Assembly (NCBI RefSeq): GCF_002901445.1 | Contig: NZ_PPPD01000001.1 | Span: forward strand, 3,106,501-3,170,500 | DNA length: 64,000 bases | DNA from: Deinococcus koreensis | GTDB lineage: Bacteria; Deinococcota; Deinococci; Deinococcales; Deinococcaceae | Reading direction: 5' to 3' | Shown: piece after piece, positions 1 to 9,510 of the stretch | How positions within the stretch are numbered: position 1 is the stretch's first letter | Layout: each line of letters opens with the position of its first letter | The notes under the pieces: model-generated | What the model saw: only the letters and a program-made list of their open reading frames with translations | Told to the model about the DNA's origin: nothing | Databases searched by the model: none | Made by a program: the position numbers and the translations under genes

Positions 1-2
1 AT

Positions 3-239
3 CTGGACAGCTGGCTCGGGGCGGGCCTGCGCGACTTCCGGCTGGAGTTCGTGCATGAAACGCCCCAGCAGCTCCGCGACGTCATGGCGGCCCACCGCGC
101 CTACCTGAGCGGGGAGGTCTCCGCCGTGGGGCTGCAGGCACGGCTGGATGCGGTGTCCGACCAGGGCCTCACCGAGGGCAGCCTGTTCGTGCCCCACGAT
201 TTCGGAACGCTGGACGCCCTGCCCCTGATCGGCACCTGA
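3..239 (+). CDS. 3' end of a U32-like peptidase (partial)
   Basis: This is the last 78 codons of a gene that begins before the window; the frame is open from base 3 to a TGA at 237-239. The tail has the pattern of a U32 peptidase C-terminus: a GxRxFRxEF strand, a helix ending in a Y-R/L-x-G-E segment, then a conserved G-T-x-G turn just before the end (GLTEGSL). U32 proteins are putative collagenase-like or RNA-modification-linked enzymes. Only the tail is visible and no catalytic part can be inspected, so the family call is tentative. Confidence 0.5.
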   Translation: MDSWLGAGLRDFRLEFVHETPQQLRDVMAAHRAYLSGEVSAVGLQARLDAVSDQGLTEGSLFVPHDFGTLDALPLIGT

Positions 240-406
240 TCACGTGAGCTTCATTAGGCAAGCATGAACTGCCTGAGACGGAGCGAAAGGCGTGCAGGAC
301 GTCACTCATTTAGAGGACTCGGTGCAAAAGCAGGAAATGTCCGCTGCTGGGTCGCGGAAATGCTGAACGGACACCGTGATTCATCCAAGCGTGACGCCTT
401 CCCCTG

Positions 407-412
407 TAGGCT
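407..412 (+). promoter_or_regulatory. -10 box TAGGCT, leaderless start
   Basis: TAGGCT lies 5 nt before the ATG at 418. This close TANNNT box marks a leaderless transcript and favours 418 over the upstream in-frame GTG at 376. Confidence 0.55.
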
Positions 413-417
413 GGGCC

Positions 418-942
418 ATGCAGCCTGCGGTGCACCCGGTCAAAGTGGAACTTCACGACGTCCCGGCCATGCGCCACCACACCAACACCGGCATCCGCAG
501 CGTCCAGACCTATCTCGAGACCGACCACGGTCTGTTCGTGGCACGTGAGTTCATCGCCCATCCCCGGGTGCGCTACTGGCAGGCCCATCTGCTGCCGGCC
601 CAGAACGTGGTCGTCTGCCGCTACGATTTCCACGGCCGGCGCGAGCACGATTACCACCTGGACATCGCCCAGATCACCCGTAAGGGCGAGGTCTGGACGG
701 TGCGTGACCTGTACCTCGACATCCTGCTCCACGACGGGCTGATGGCCGAGATCGTGGACACCGACGAACTGCTCTGCGCCCACGAGCACGGCCTGATCGA
801 CGGGCGCGAGATGCACTGTGCGGTCACCGTGGCCCACGCCACCCTGGCCGCCCTGGCCCGCGCCCGCTACAGCCTGCGCGACTGGCAGGCCGCCCAGGGG
901 ATCAGGCTCGACTGGTGTGTGGCGCCCCTGACCCCGGCCTGA
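418..942 (+). CDS. DUF402 domain protein
   Basis: This 174-residue protein matches the DUF402 family (FomD / nucleoside-diphosphate-phosphatase-like fold). It has the family core: a YxETDHGLFV-type strand, an AHLLPAQNVVVCRYDF strand pair, then the acidic metal-binding part with DYHLDIAQI, VRDLYLDILLHDG and an IxDTDEL motif. Family members cluster metal-binding Asp/Glu in this DxDxxDxL region. An in-frame GTG exists at 376, but a -10 box 5 nt before the ATG at 418 supports the shorter form. The nucleotidyltransferase gene starts just after its stop, so the two are probably co-transcribed. The substrate is unknown. Confidence 0.75.
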   Translation: MQPAVHPVKVELHDVPAMRHHTNTGIRSVQTYLETDHGLFVAREFIAHPRVRYWQAHLLPAQNVVVCRYDFHGRREHDYHLDIAQITRKGEVWTVRDLYLDILLHDGLMAEIVDTDELLCAHEHGLIDGREMHCAVTVAHATLAALARARYSLRDWQAAQGIRLDWCVAPLTPA

Positions 943-944
943 AC

Positions 945-1685
945 GTGACCCGGGGAGTCCAGGCACCGGAACCTCAGACCAGCTCCGCTCAGGCCCGGCT
1001 GGAGGCGGCCCTGCCCGCCGCGCTGGAACGTCTGCGGAGCACCCCTGGCGTGTACGCCGCCCTCTGGTGCGGCTCCGCGTCACGTGGCGAGGCGAACGAA
1101 TACAGCGATCTGGATGTCCACGTGCTGGTCGAGGGCGATCGGCGCTGGCGCTCGAACTTCACCGTGGCGGGCGTGCCGGTCGAGGTGTTCCACAACCCGG
1201 CGCGCAAGGTGAGGGCGATGTTCGCGGCCGGGGACGCCGCCACCATCACCATGTATGCCCAGGGCAGGGTCGTGTGGGAACATCCGGAGCTGGACGCGCT
1301 GGTCGCCGAGGCCCGCGCCCTGTACGTCGCCGGCCCCGCCCCCCGCCCGCTGACCCCCCAGGCCCGCCACGCCCTGATCGACGAGCTGCTGGACGCCCGC
1401 GCGCTGGCGACGGGGAGCGATCCCCGGCACGTGCTGGTGGCGGTCGGGGCCGCTCACGGAGTGGTCGAGGGCCTGTACGCCACGCGCGGCTGGTGGGGGG
1501 TCAAACGCGAGCGCTGGCTGGCCGACCTGCAGGAGCGGGAGCCCGGCGCCGCCCAGGAGGTGCTCGACGTCCTGACTGCAGCGGAGGCCAGGGTTCGGCA
1601 GGCGGCCCTGGAGGCCCTGACCCGGCGCCTGACGGGTGATCTGCAGTACCGGGACGGTCAGAGCGAGCCGCAGCGCGTGGAGTGA
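945..1685 (+). CDS. Nucleotidyltransferase-domain protein
   Basis: The 246-residue protein carries the minimal nucleotidyltransferase signature: a G-S pair at about residues 43-44 (WCGSASRGE) followed by D-x-D at 55-57 (SDLDVHVLV), which bind NTP and metal. A helical C-terminal half resembles aminoglycoside or MNT-type adenylyltransferase partners. It could modify a small molecule or protein; the substrate cannot be told from sequence. GTG 945 sits 2 nt after the DUF402 stop; an earlier in-frame GTG at 915 overlaps that gene and is less likely. The stop overlaps a potential GTG of the next frame. Confidence 0.65.
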   Translation: MTRGVQAPEPQTSSAQARLEAALPAALERLRSTPGVYAALWCGSASRGEANEYSDLDVHVLVEGDRRWRSNFTVAGVPVEVFHNPARKVRAMFAAGDAATITMYAQGRVVWEHPELDALVAEARALYVAGPAPRPLTPQARHALIDELLDARALATGSDPRHVLVAVGAAHGVVEGLYATRGWWGVKRERWLADLQEREPGAAQEVLDVLTAAEARVRQAALEALTRRLTGDLQYRDGQSEPQRVE

Positions 1686-1750
1686 AGCTCAAGACCGGTC
1701 AAGCCTGGGCTCAGCACCTGCGGATGCCGGTCGGTCAGGCTGGAGCGGAC

Positions 1751-3034
1751 ATGCCCGGCTTCCCATCCCGCACCCGCAGCCTCAGCTCTGGCCCCAGCGC
1801 CCGCGGCACCCGCGTGGCCGGCCGCAAGGTGCTGACCCTGATCCTGGCCGGCGGCAAGGGCCAGCGCCTGGGCGTGCTCACGCAGGAACGCGCCAAGCCG
1901 GCCCTGACCTTCGGCGGCACCTACCGGCTGATCGACTTCGCCCTGAGCAACTGTATGCACAGCGGCCTGTCGGACGTCTGGGTGGTCGAGGAATACCAGC
2001 TGCACAGCCTCAACGACCACCTGACCAACGGCCGCCCCTGGGATCTCGACCGGACGCACGGCGGCCTGGAGGTGCTGCCCCCCAGCCCGGAGTCGCTCTC
2101 GGGCGAACTGGAGGATGCCGGCAACGCCGACGCGCTGTACCTCAACCGGCACCTGATCCGGGCCTACGAGCCGGACGTGGTGGTGGTGCTGTCGGCCGAT
2201 CACGTCTACACGCTGGACTACGCGGAGGTGATCCGTCATCACCTGGAAGTGGGCGCCGACGTCACGATGGTCACGGTGCCTCTCCCAGCCGGCGAGGACG
2301 CCCGCCGCTTCGGCAACGTGACCCTCACCCGGAGTGGGCGCGTGAAGTCCTTCCAGTACAAGCCGGAGCGGCCACGCGGCGGGCAGATCACCACCGAGGT
2401 CTTCGTGTACAGCGCCCAGGCCCTGCTGGACACGCTCGACACGCTGCGGGACGAGGCCGGGCCGGGCCTGGGCCTGGGCGACTTCGGGCACGGGCTGATC
2501 CCGGCCTTCGTGAAGGCCAGGACAGCCCACGCCTACACGCACCAGGGCTACTGGCTGGACGTGGGGCTGCCCGGTGCCTACTTCCGCGCGCATCAGGATC
2601 TGCTGGGCGGCCGCTCGGTCCAGCTGGACTCGCGCGAGTGGCCGGTGCTGAGTTCCAGCATTCCGCGCCGACCGGCCCAGATCGTGCGGGGCGCCCAGGT
2701 GGCCGACAGCCTGATCTCCTACGGGTGTCGGGTGGCCGGGAAGGTCACGCGCTCGGTGCTCTCGCCGGGCGTGGTGATCGAGCCCGGCGCGGTGGTCGAG
2801 GACGCCGTGATCCTGCGCGACGTGACCGTACGGGCGGGGGCGCAGGTGCGCCGGGCCATCGTGGACGAGGAGGCGGTGATCGCCTCGCGTGTGGACGGCG
2901 GCGAGGACGTGGCCGTGATCGGCGCCCGGGCCCACGTCGGCGCCCCGGTGCTGGGCGAACTTCAGGTGGAGCCGGGCCGCCGCTGGCGCGCGGGGTCGCG
3001 GCCGCGCGGCACCCGGGAGGAAGGGTCGGGCTAA
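1751..3034 (+). CDS. glgC: GlgC-like sugar-1-phosphate nucleotidyltransferase
   Basis: This 427-residue protein resembles glucose-1-phosphate adenylyltransferase, which makes ADP-glucose from ATP and glucose-1-phosphate for glycogen or trehalose synthesis. The N-terminal NTP loop AGGKGQRLG is at about residues 33-41. It is followed by the family signature with RAKPA, FGG and YRLIDF (about 43-67), an LSADHVYTLDY metal strand, and KPERPRGG. The C-terminus has left-handed beta-helix hexapeptides (VVIEPGAVVEDAVI). The usual GTADA glucose-phosphate motif reads GNADA here. ATG 1751 follows a GGAG box at -9; in-frame starts run back to 1682. No other glycogen gene is adjacent, so sugar and nucleotide preference are unproven. 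Confidence 0.8.
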   Translation: MPGFPSRTRSLSSGPSARGTRVAGRKVLTLILAGGKGQRLGVLTQERAKPALTFGGTYRLIDFALSNCMHSGLSDVWVVEEYQLHSLNDHLTNGRPWDLDRTHGGLEVLPPSPESLSGELEDAGNADALYLNRHLIRAYEPDVVVVLSADHVYTLDYAEVIRHHLEVGADVTMVTVPLPAGEDARRFGNVTLTRSGRVKSFQYKPERPRGGQITTEVFVYSAQALLDTLDTLRDEAGPGLGLGDFGHGLIPAFVKARTAHAYTHQGYWLDVGLPGAYFRAHQDLLGGRSVQLDSREWPVLSSSIPRRPAQIVRGAQVADSLISYGCRVAGKVTRSVLSPGVVIEPGAVVEDAVILRDVTVRAGAQVRRAIVDEEAVIASRVDGGEDVAVIGARAHVGAPVLGELQVEPGRRWRAGSRPRGTREEGSG

Positions 3035-3094
3035 CCGGCCCCAAGTTTTGACCGGCCCCGTGCCGCCGTGATCCCTCCGTCAGAGGGTGGAGCC

Positions 3095-3100
3095 TAAGCT
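3095..3100 (+). promoter_or_regulatory. -10 box TAAGCT, near-leaderless start
   Basis: TAAGCT lies 9 nt before the ATG at 3110 of the ABC ATPase gene, the long end of the spacing seen in this window. Confidence 0.5.
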
Positions 3101-3109
3101 GGGCCTCAC

Positions 3110-3886
3110 ATGATCGAGGTCAGTCACTACACCAAGCGCTACGGCAGGCACGAAGCCGTCAGCGATCTGAGCTTCACGGTTCAGCCCGGCGCCGTATTCG
3201 GCCTGCTGGGCAGCAACGGGGCCGGGAAGACCACCACCATCCGGGCGCTGGTGGGCCTGACCCGCCCCACGGCGGGCACCGTGCGCGTGCAGGGCTACGA
3301 CGTCTGGGCGCAGCCGGTGAAGGCCAAGGCGGCCTTCGGCTACATCCCGGATCGGCCCTACCTGTACGGCAAACTGACCGGCCGTGAACTGCTGCGCTTC
3401 GTCGGTCAGCTGTACAGGGTCGAGCGCGCCGACGCCGAGATCGACCGCTGGCTGGACTTCTTCCGCCTGACCGAGTCCGGCAACGAGCTGCTGGAGACCT
3501 ACTCCCACGGCATGCGGCAGAAGGTCGCCATCATCTCTGCCCTGCTGCCCGATCCCCCGGTGCTGATCGTGGACGAACCCATGGTGGGCCTCGACCCGCA
3601 CGCCGCGCGGCAGGTACGGGAACTGTTCCGCGGGCACGCCGACCGGGGCCGCACGGTGCTGCTCACCACCCACTCGCTGCCGCTGGCCGAGGCCGTGTGC
3701 GACCGCATCGTGGTGCTCGACCACGGCAAGGTGCTGGGCGAAGGCTCCATGGACGACCTGCGCGCCCAGACCGGCACGGCGGCGGGCGGCGTCCACGGCG
3801 ATTCCCTGGAACGCATCTTCTTCCGCCTGATTGAGGAGGAACAGCAGGAGGAGCAGCGCCGACGCGAGGCTGCGGTGCCGGTGTGA
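3110..3886 (+). CDS. ABC transporter ATP-binding protein
   Basis: This 258-residue ABC ATPase has Walker A GSNGAGKT at about residues 34-41, the signature YSHGMRQKV, Walker B with VLIVDEPMVGLDP, and a switch His in LLTTHSLPLAEAVCDRI. This arrangement is typical of ABC-2-type exporters that couple one ATPase to a multi-spanning permease. The C-terminus is charged and rich in Glu/Gln/Arg. The stop overlaps the GTG start of the permease gene by 4 nt, so the two form one transport unit. The cargo is not evident. Confidence 0.88.
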   Translation: MIEVSHYTKRYGRHEAVSDLSFTVQPGAVFGLLGSNGAGKTTTIRALVGLTRPTAGTVRVQGYDVWAQPVKAKAAFGYIPDRPYLYGKLTGRELLRFVGQLYRVERADAEIDRWLDFFRLTESGNELLETYSHGMRQKVAIISALLPDPPVLIVDEPMVGLDPHAARQVRELFRGHADRGRTVLLTTHSLPLAEAVCDRIVVLDHGKVLGEGSMDDLRAQTGTAAGGVHGDSLERIFFRLIEEEQQEEQRRREAAVPV

Positions 3887-5577
3887 CGGTGACCCCGATG
3901 TCAGGGCGGGCCGAACGACTTCCCTCTGCCAGCCTGCTGAAGCTGAAACTCACGGCGCTGCGGCACACGCTGGAGGGGGCCTCCAGGCCGGGGCTGCTGT
4001 TCCTGGCCGCCCTCGGCGTGCTGCTGGTCTGGGCGGAGGTCTACGGCGTGTGGCGGGCGCTGACCTTCCTGAGCACCTTCGGGGATATCGGCACCAATGT
4101 GTTCTCGCGGGTGCTGGAGATCGGCCTGATCACGCTGTCCAGCGGCGTGACCTTCAGCGCCACGACCACCGCCATCAGTACGCTGTACCTCAGCGACGAC
4201 CTGAACTTCCTGCTGACCCAGCCGCTGCCGACCCGCCGGGTGTTTGGCCTGAAAGTCGCCGAGACGTTCCTGAACACCGCCCTGGTGCCGGTCGCCCTGA
4301 CCCTGCCCCTGATGATCACCGTCGGCGTGTTCTTCCACGCCCCGGCCTGGGCCTATGCGGTCATGCTCCTCGCCGCGCTGCTCACCTTCGCCGCGCCGGT
4401 CGGACTGGGCGCCCTGCTCGCGGTCGGCCTGATGCGCGTGGCCCCGGTCGGCCGCGTGCGCGAGGTGAGTACCGCGCTGGGCGTGCTGATCAGCGCCGGA
4501 CTGGTGTACGCCATCCGGGCCCTGCGCCCCGAGGTGCTGGTGCAGAAGATGCAGGATCCGGCGAAATTCGAGGAGCTGCTCAAGAACTTCGCCGGCCCCG
4601 GCAGTCCGCTGCTGCCGCCGTCGTGGGCGGCGCAGGGCATCTGGCAGGCGGCGCACGGGCACCTCGCCGCGCCGCTGCTGCCCCTGCTGGTGCTGACCGT
4701 GGTGCTGCTGCTCGCTGCCACCGCCCTCGCCACCCGCGCGTATCAGGAGGGCTGGGCGCGGGCGCTGGATTCCAGCACGCCCAGGCTCGACCCCACGCCG
4801 CGCCGCGCCGCCCCTCTGGAGCGGCTGCTGTCCCGCCTGGGCTCCGGCGGCAGCCTCGCCAGCAAGGATCTGCGCGTCACCCTGCGCGACCCGACCCAGT
4901 GGAGCCAGCTCCTCGTGGTGGTCGCGCTCGCCGGCGTGTATCTCGTCAGCGTCAAGGCGGTGCCGATTCCCGTCGCGCAGTTCCGGGGCATCCTGGGGTA
5001 CATCCAGCTCGCGTTCCAGGGCTTCATCATCTCGGGCGTGGCCGTGCGGCTGGCGTTCCCGGCGGTCTCGACCGAGGCGAAATCCTACTGGTTGCTGCGA
5101 ACCGCGCCCATCGCCCCGCGCCAGATCGTGCTGAGCAAGTTCCTGGGCGTGCTGCCGGTCACGCTGATCCTGGGCCTGGTGATGGGTCTCGCCTCGGCCC
5201 GCGCCATGAACCTGGGGCCTACCCTGCTGCTGCTCTCCGCGCTCGTCAGCATGAGCAACGCCTTCGTCATCACCGCGCTGGGCGTGGGCCTGGGCGCCGC
5301 CGCCCCCAAATTCGACGCCGACAACCCGGCCGAGATCGGCGTCAGCGCGGGCGGGCTGGCCTTCATGGGCCTGAGCCTGCTGTATTCGGTGCTGTGCCTG
5401 CTCCTGCTGGCCCGCCCCGCCGCCGGCAGCGTCCTGCGCCCCGACCTTTACCCCGGCCTGAGCGCGCTGGGCACGCCGGAGGGGGTGCTGGGCCTGATCG
5501 GCCTGGGGCTGGCGACCGTGTTCGGCACGTGGCTCAGCCTGCGGATGGGCTGGAAGCGGCTGGACGCGCTGGAGTGA
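3883..5577 (+). CDS. ABC exporter permease
   Basis: This 564-residue polytopic membrane protein has about twelve hydrophobic stretches, with a hydrophilic loop around residues 290-320 that splits it into two halves. It is the membrane partner of the ATPase just upstream, sharing a 4-nt GTGA overlap. Motifs such as LYLSDDLNFLLTQPLPTRR resemble putative ABC exporter permeases in which DDL and P-hxRR elements contact the ATPase. The substrate is unknown. It ends 3 nt before the convergent tautomerase stop, leaving no room for a terminator. Confidence 0.85.
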   Translation: MTVTPMSGRAERLPSASLLKLKLTALRHTLEGASRPGLLFLAALGVLLVWAEVYGVWRALTFLSTFGDIGTNVFSRVLEIGLITLSSGVTFSATTTAISTLYLSDDLNFLLTQPLPTRRVFGLKVAETFLNTALVPVALTLPLMITVGVFFHAPAWAYAVMLLAALLTFAAPVGLGALLAVGLMRVAPVGRVREVSTALGVLISAGLVYAIRALRPEVLVQKMQDPAKFEELLKNFAGPGSPLLPPSWAAQGIWQAAHGHLAAPLLPLLVLTVVLLLAATALATRAYQEGWARALDSSTPRLDPTPRRAAPLERLLSRLGSGGSLASKDLRVTLRDPTQWSQLLVVVALAGVYLVSVKAVPIPVAQFRGILGYIQLAFQGFIISGVAVRLAFPAVSTEAKSYWLLRTAPIAPRQIVLSKFLGVLPVTLILGLVMGLASARAMNLGPTLLLLSALVSMSNAFVITALGVGLGAAAPKFDADNPAEIGVSAGGLAFMGLSLLYSVLCLLLLARPAAGSVLRPDLYPGLSALGTPEGVLGLIGLGLATVFGTWLSLRMGWKRLDALE

Positions 5578-5580
5578 CTT

Positions 5581-6027
5581 TCATGAATTCAGCCGCTTCA
5601 TCAGCTGCCCGATACGCGGCACGAAATCGGCGATCAGGCGGCCGCCCACCGCGAAGTCGCGCGGCGGATAGGAATGGAAGCGGATGTTCACGTTGTCCAG
5701 CTCCTGCGGCCCGACGCCGAACAGTTCGGCCAGCACGGGCGTGAGCTGCGCCGCCACCCGGCGCTGGGTCTTCACCCCCATGTTCCAGTCCGAGAGTTCG
5801 GCCGTCAGGTCAGGCTTGCGGCGCTCCTGGGGCGTGTGGCCGCCGATGAACACGTCCGCCTCGCCGTAGGGCTGGAAGTGGATGGACGTGCGCTCGCGCA
5901 GTTCCTCGCGGGTCGGGCCGCCGCGCGACGAGAAGAACAGGTCGTTCAGCTCCTCGGTCAGCCGCAGGGCGATGATCCGCCGCCGCTCGGGCGAGACCTC
6001 CGGACAGGTCAGGCGCAGGTAGGGCAT
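5581..6027 (-). CDS. Tautomerase family protein
   Basis: This 148-residue protein begins MPYLRLTCP, so Pro becomes the N-terminal residue after Met removal, the catalytic base of the 4-oxalocrotonate tautomerase superfamily. It is longer than 62-residue 4-OT and near the size of the fused-domain members. A conserved NVNIRFHSYPPRDFAVGG segment lies near the C-terminus. A TACACT box 6 nt before the ATG indicates its own leaderless promoter. Its substrate is unknown. A second tautomerase-like gene at 23625 lacks the Pro. Confidence 0.72.
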   Translation of the reverse strand: MPYLRLTCPEVSPERRRIIALRLTEELNDLFFSSRGGPTREELRERTSIHFQPYGEADVFIGGHTPQERRKPDLTAELSDWNMGVKTQRRVAAQLTPVLAELFGVGPQELDNVNIRFHSYPPRDFAVGGRLIADFVPRIGQLMKRLNS

Positions 6028-6033
6028 GGGCGC

Positions 6034-6039
6034 AGTGTA
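6034..6039 (-). promoter_or_regulatory. -10 box TACACT, leaderless start
   Basis: On the minus strand TACACT lies 6 nt before the ATG at 6027 of the tautomerase gene. Confidence 0.6.
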
Positions 6040-6057
6040 AGGGGGCCGGATCACGCC

Positions 6058-6089
6058 AAAAAGGAGGGGCCGCACGTCTGGCGGCCCCT
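6058..6089 (-). terminator. Rho-independent terminator
   Basis: A perfect 9-bp stem (AGGGGCCGC / GCGGCCCCT, 7-nt loop) is followed on the minus strand by CC and five T. It ends the transcript of the dehydrogenase gene at 6105-7322 just before the promoter of the tautomerase gene. Confidence 0.8.
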
Positions 6090-6104
6090 GCCTGCTGCCT
6101 GCTC

Positions 6105-7322
<1,218 letters not shown>

Positions 7323-7329
7323 GGGGGGC

Positions 7330-7335
7330 AGTTTA
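7330..7335 (-). promoter_or_regulatory. -10 box TAAACT, leaderless start
   Basis: On the minus strand TAAACT lies 7 nt before the ATG at 7322. It is divergent from the box at 7381-7386. Confidence 0.6.
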
Positions 7336-7380
7336 CCCGCAGTTCGGGCGGGGCTGGCGGGAACAGGAGGCTGGACGGGA

Positions 7381-7386
7381 TAGGGT
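7381..7386 (+). promoter_or_regulatory. -10 box TAGGGT, leaderless start
   Basis: TAGGGT lies 6 nt before the ATG at 7393. Confidence 0.5.
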
Positions 7387-7392
7387 AACGGC

Positions 7393-7782
7393 ATGAGCAA
7401 GCGTCCCAAGCGCAATCCCTTGCCCCCGGTGGCGCCTCCTGCCTCGCCATCGGCGCCCCTGCGCGAGGTCACGCCGGAGCAGCGGCGGCGCACGGCCCGC
7501 ACCTTCTGGCTGATCCTGCTGGCCTTCGTGGCCGGGATCGGCATGCTGGTGGCGGCGCTGTCGTGGCAGGGGCGGGCGGCCCGGGAATACGCCGGAGACG
7601 TGCTGGAGGTGGTGCAGGCCACGAAGCCTTCACCCAACGTCTCCTACACGCAGAAATGTTTGGAGGCCCGCCCCGGCGCCCTGCCCAGCGGGGTGCTCGA
7701 CTGCGACGTGAGGGTTCGGCAGGGGCGTGCCCTGGTGACCCTGCAGCTGGAGGGGGGGCGGCAGTACCGCCTGGGCGACTGA
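7393..7782 (+). CDS. Small single-pass membrane protein, unknown
   Basis: I do not recognise this 129-residue protein. The first 34 residues are basic and Pro-rich. One transmembrane helix follows at about residues 38-57 (FWLILLAFVAGIGMLVAAL), then a roughly 70-residue outside domain with two Cys (QKCLEAR and LDCDVRV) that could form a disulfide. The basic N-terminus predicts a cytoplasmic N-end. It is transcribed divergently from the dehydrogenase gene through its own leaderless promoter. Confidence 0.65.
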   Translation: MSKRPKRNPLPPVAPPASPSAPLREVTPEQRRRTARTFWLILLAFVAGIGMLVAALSWQGRAAREYAGDVLEVVQATKPSPNVSYTQKCLEARPGALPSGVLDCDVRVRQGRALVTLQLEGGRQYRLGD

Positions 7783-7959
7783 GGCCGCCCCGAAGGCGGG
7801 AAAAGTCGGCGTGAATCTGACACCGGGGGGCTTCCACACGGGGCCGTCCTGAACCCTGCCGACGGCTCCTGGCCCTGCTGGACAAGTCCCCGGCGAAGAG
7901 CGGGTGCAGACCGCCTGCGTTGGGTTTTTCACTCATCCGACCCTTAAGCCTCAGGGGGC

Positions 7960-7987
7960 TTGCGCTCCTTGGGTTTTAGTTCATACT
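7960..7987 (+). promoter_or_regulatory. Possible cox promoter
   Basis: In an AT-richer patch upstream of coxM, TTGCGC (7960-7965) and CATACT (7982-7987) are 16 nt apart. This would give an untranslated leader of roughly 75 nt before the coxM GTG. The match is weak and no operator is obvious. Confidence 0.25.
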
Positions 7988-8068
7988 TCGTTTAGCATCA
8001 ATTTAATTTCAGTGCATTCGTCCGACTACGCCATCATGGCCGGGTTCTGTCCTGGCGAAAGGAGAACT

Positions 8069-8956
8069 GTGTTTCCAGCAGCCTTTGACTACGCCCGTAT
8101 GCACTCTGCCGAGGAGGCCATCTCCGCTCTGGCCCAGCACGGCGGCGATGCCCGCATCCTGGCCGGCGGCCAGAGCCTGATTCCCGCCATGCGCTACCGG
8201 CTGGCGAGGCCCGCCGTACTGCTCGATATCGGCGGTTTGAACGATCTGAAATACCTGCGTGAAGAGGGCGGCTTCCTGCGGATCGGCGCCATGACGGCCG
8301 ACATGACACTGGAAAGGGATAAGAACGTCCGTTCCCGCTACAGCCTGCTCACGGCGACCAGCGACGTGGTGGCCGATCCGGTCGTGCGCTGCGTGGGCAC
8401 CGTGGTCGGCAGCCTGTGCCACAACGACCCCTCCGGCGACTGGGGCGCGGCCTCGCTGGCGGCCCGCGCGGTCATGGTCGTGCGCGGAGAGGGCGGTGAA
8501 CGCCTGATCCCCATCGACGAGTGGCTGGTCGACTCCTTCCAGACCGCCCTGCGCGAGGGCGAGATGGCCGTCGAGGTGCGCTTTCCCGTCCCCGAGCCCC
8601 GCACCGAGGGCGCCTACCAGAAGATCGAGCGCAAGGTCGGCGACTACGCGACCGCCGCCGCCGCCGTGCAGCTCACCGTGGACGACTCGGGCCGCGTGAC
8701 CCGCGCCGGGGTGGCCCTGACGGCCGCCGGCCCACGCCCGGTGCGCGTGGAGGCCGCCGAGCGCATCCTGGTCGGGCAGCTGCTCAGCGAGAACCTGATC
8801 CTTGCGGCCAGCGACGAGGCCCGCGCCATCAGCGAGCCCTTCGCGGACAACCGTGGGGGCGTGGACTACAAGAAGGACATGGCCCGCGTGCTGGTCGCGC
8901 GTGGCCTGCGCCAGACCGCACAGCGTCTGAACATCACCCTGGGAGCCAGCGCATGA
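8069..8956 (+). CDS. coxM: CO dehydrogenase FAD subunit
   Basis: This 295-residue protein is the medium, FAD-binding subunit of a molybdenum hydroxylase. The two flavin motifs are present: AGGQSLIPAMRYRLARP at about 32-48 and a TVVGSLCHNDPSGDWGAA segment near 112-129. It passes electrons from the Fe-S subunit through FAD to the respiratory chain. I chose GTG 8069 because AGGAG lies 4-5 nt upstream and the size then fits CoxM (about 290 residues). Its stop overlaps the coxS ATG. The M-S-L order and the coxL active-site loop identify a form I CO dehydrogenase. Confidence 0.88.
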   Translation: MFPAAFDYARMHSAEEAISALAQHGGDARILAGGQSLIPAMRYRLARPAVLLDIGGLNDLKYLREEGGFLRIGAMTADMTLERDKNVRSRYSLLTATSDVVADPVVRCVGTVVGSLCHNDPSGDWGAASLAARAVMVVRGEGGERLIPIDEWLVDSFQTALREGEMAVEVRFPVPEPRTEGAYQKIERKVGDYATAAAAVQLTVDDSGRVTRAGVALTAAGPRPVRVEAAERILVGQLLSENLILAASDEARAISEPFADNRGGVDYKKDMARVLVARGLRQTAQRLNITLGASA

Positions 8957-9510
8957 CCACTGCCGAACGCGAGACCGAGACCACCGAAGTCGACCCCACC
9001 CGCCGCGTCACCCTGAAGATCAACGGCAAGGCCTACAAGCAGGATGTCGAGCCCCGCAAGCTGCTGGCCTACGCCATCCGCGACACCGGCCTCAAGGGCA
9101 CGCATGTGGGCTGCGACTCCAGCGCCTGCGGCTGCTGCGTGGTCGTGCTGGACGGAGATACGCCGGTCAAGTCCTGCACCATGTTCGCCGTGCAGGCCGA
9201 GGGCCGCGAGATCACCACGGTCGAGGGCCTGGGCCAGACCGGCGCCCTGCACCCGCTGCAGCAGGCCTTCTGGGATCAGCACGGCCTGCAGTGCGGCTAC
9301 TGCACCCCCGGCATGCTCATGACCTCCTACGCCATGCTCCAGCACCACAGCGACCCCACCGATCAGGAGGTGCGCGAGTTCCTGGGCGGCAACCTGTGCC
9401 GCTGCACCGGCTACAACAACATCGTCAAGGCCGTGCAGCAGGCGGCTCAGGTGCTGCGCGACGACAAGGTCAACCAGCTCGCGAATGCCGCCACCGGAGG
9501 AAATGCGTGA
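8953..9510 (+). CDS. coxS: CO dehydrogenase iron-sulfur subunit
   Basis: This 185-residue small subunit carries two [2Fe-2S] clusters. The plant-ferredoxin-type cluster uses the Cys in [17 protein letters not shown] plus the Cys in VKSCTMF. The second cluster uses QCGYCTPG and LCRCTGY. A charged N-terminal extension of about 25 residues precedes the ferredoxin domain. The ATG overlaps the coxM stop (ATGA) and the TGA overlaps the coxL GTG, showing tight translational coupling. It relays electrons from the Mo site to FAD. Confidence 0.9.
   Translation: MTTAERETETTEVDPTRRVTLKINGKAYKQDVEPRKLLAYAIRDTGLKGTHVGCDSSACGCCVVVLDGDTPVKSCTMFAVQAEGREITTVEGLGQTGALHPLQQAFWDQHGLQCGYCTPGMLMTSYAMLQHHSDPTDQEVREFLGGNLCRCTGYNNIVKAVQQAAQVLRDDKVNQLANAATGGNA

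Noticed and set aside
310..1083. Long open frame on the minus strand opposite the DUF402 and nucleotidyltransferase genes
   Set aside because: It is the antisense shadow of genes with clear family motifs; high GC makes such frames common.
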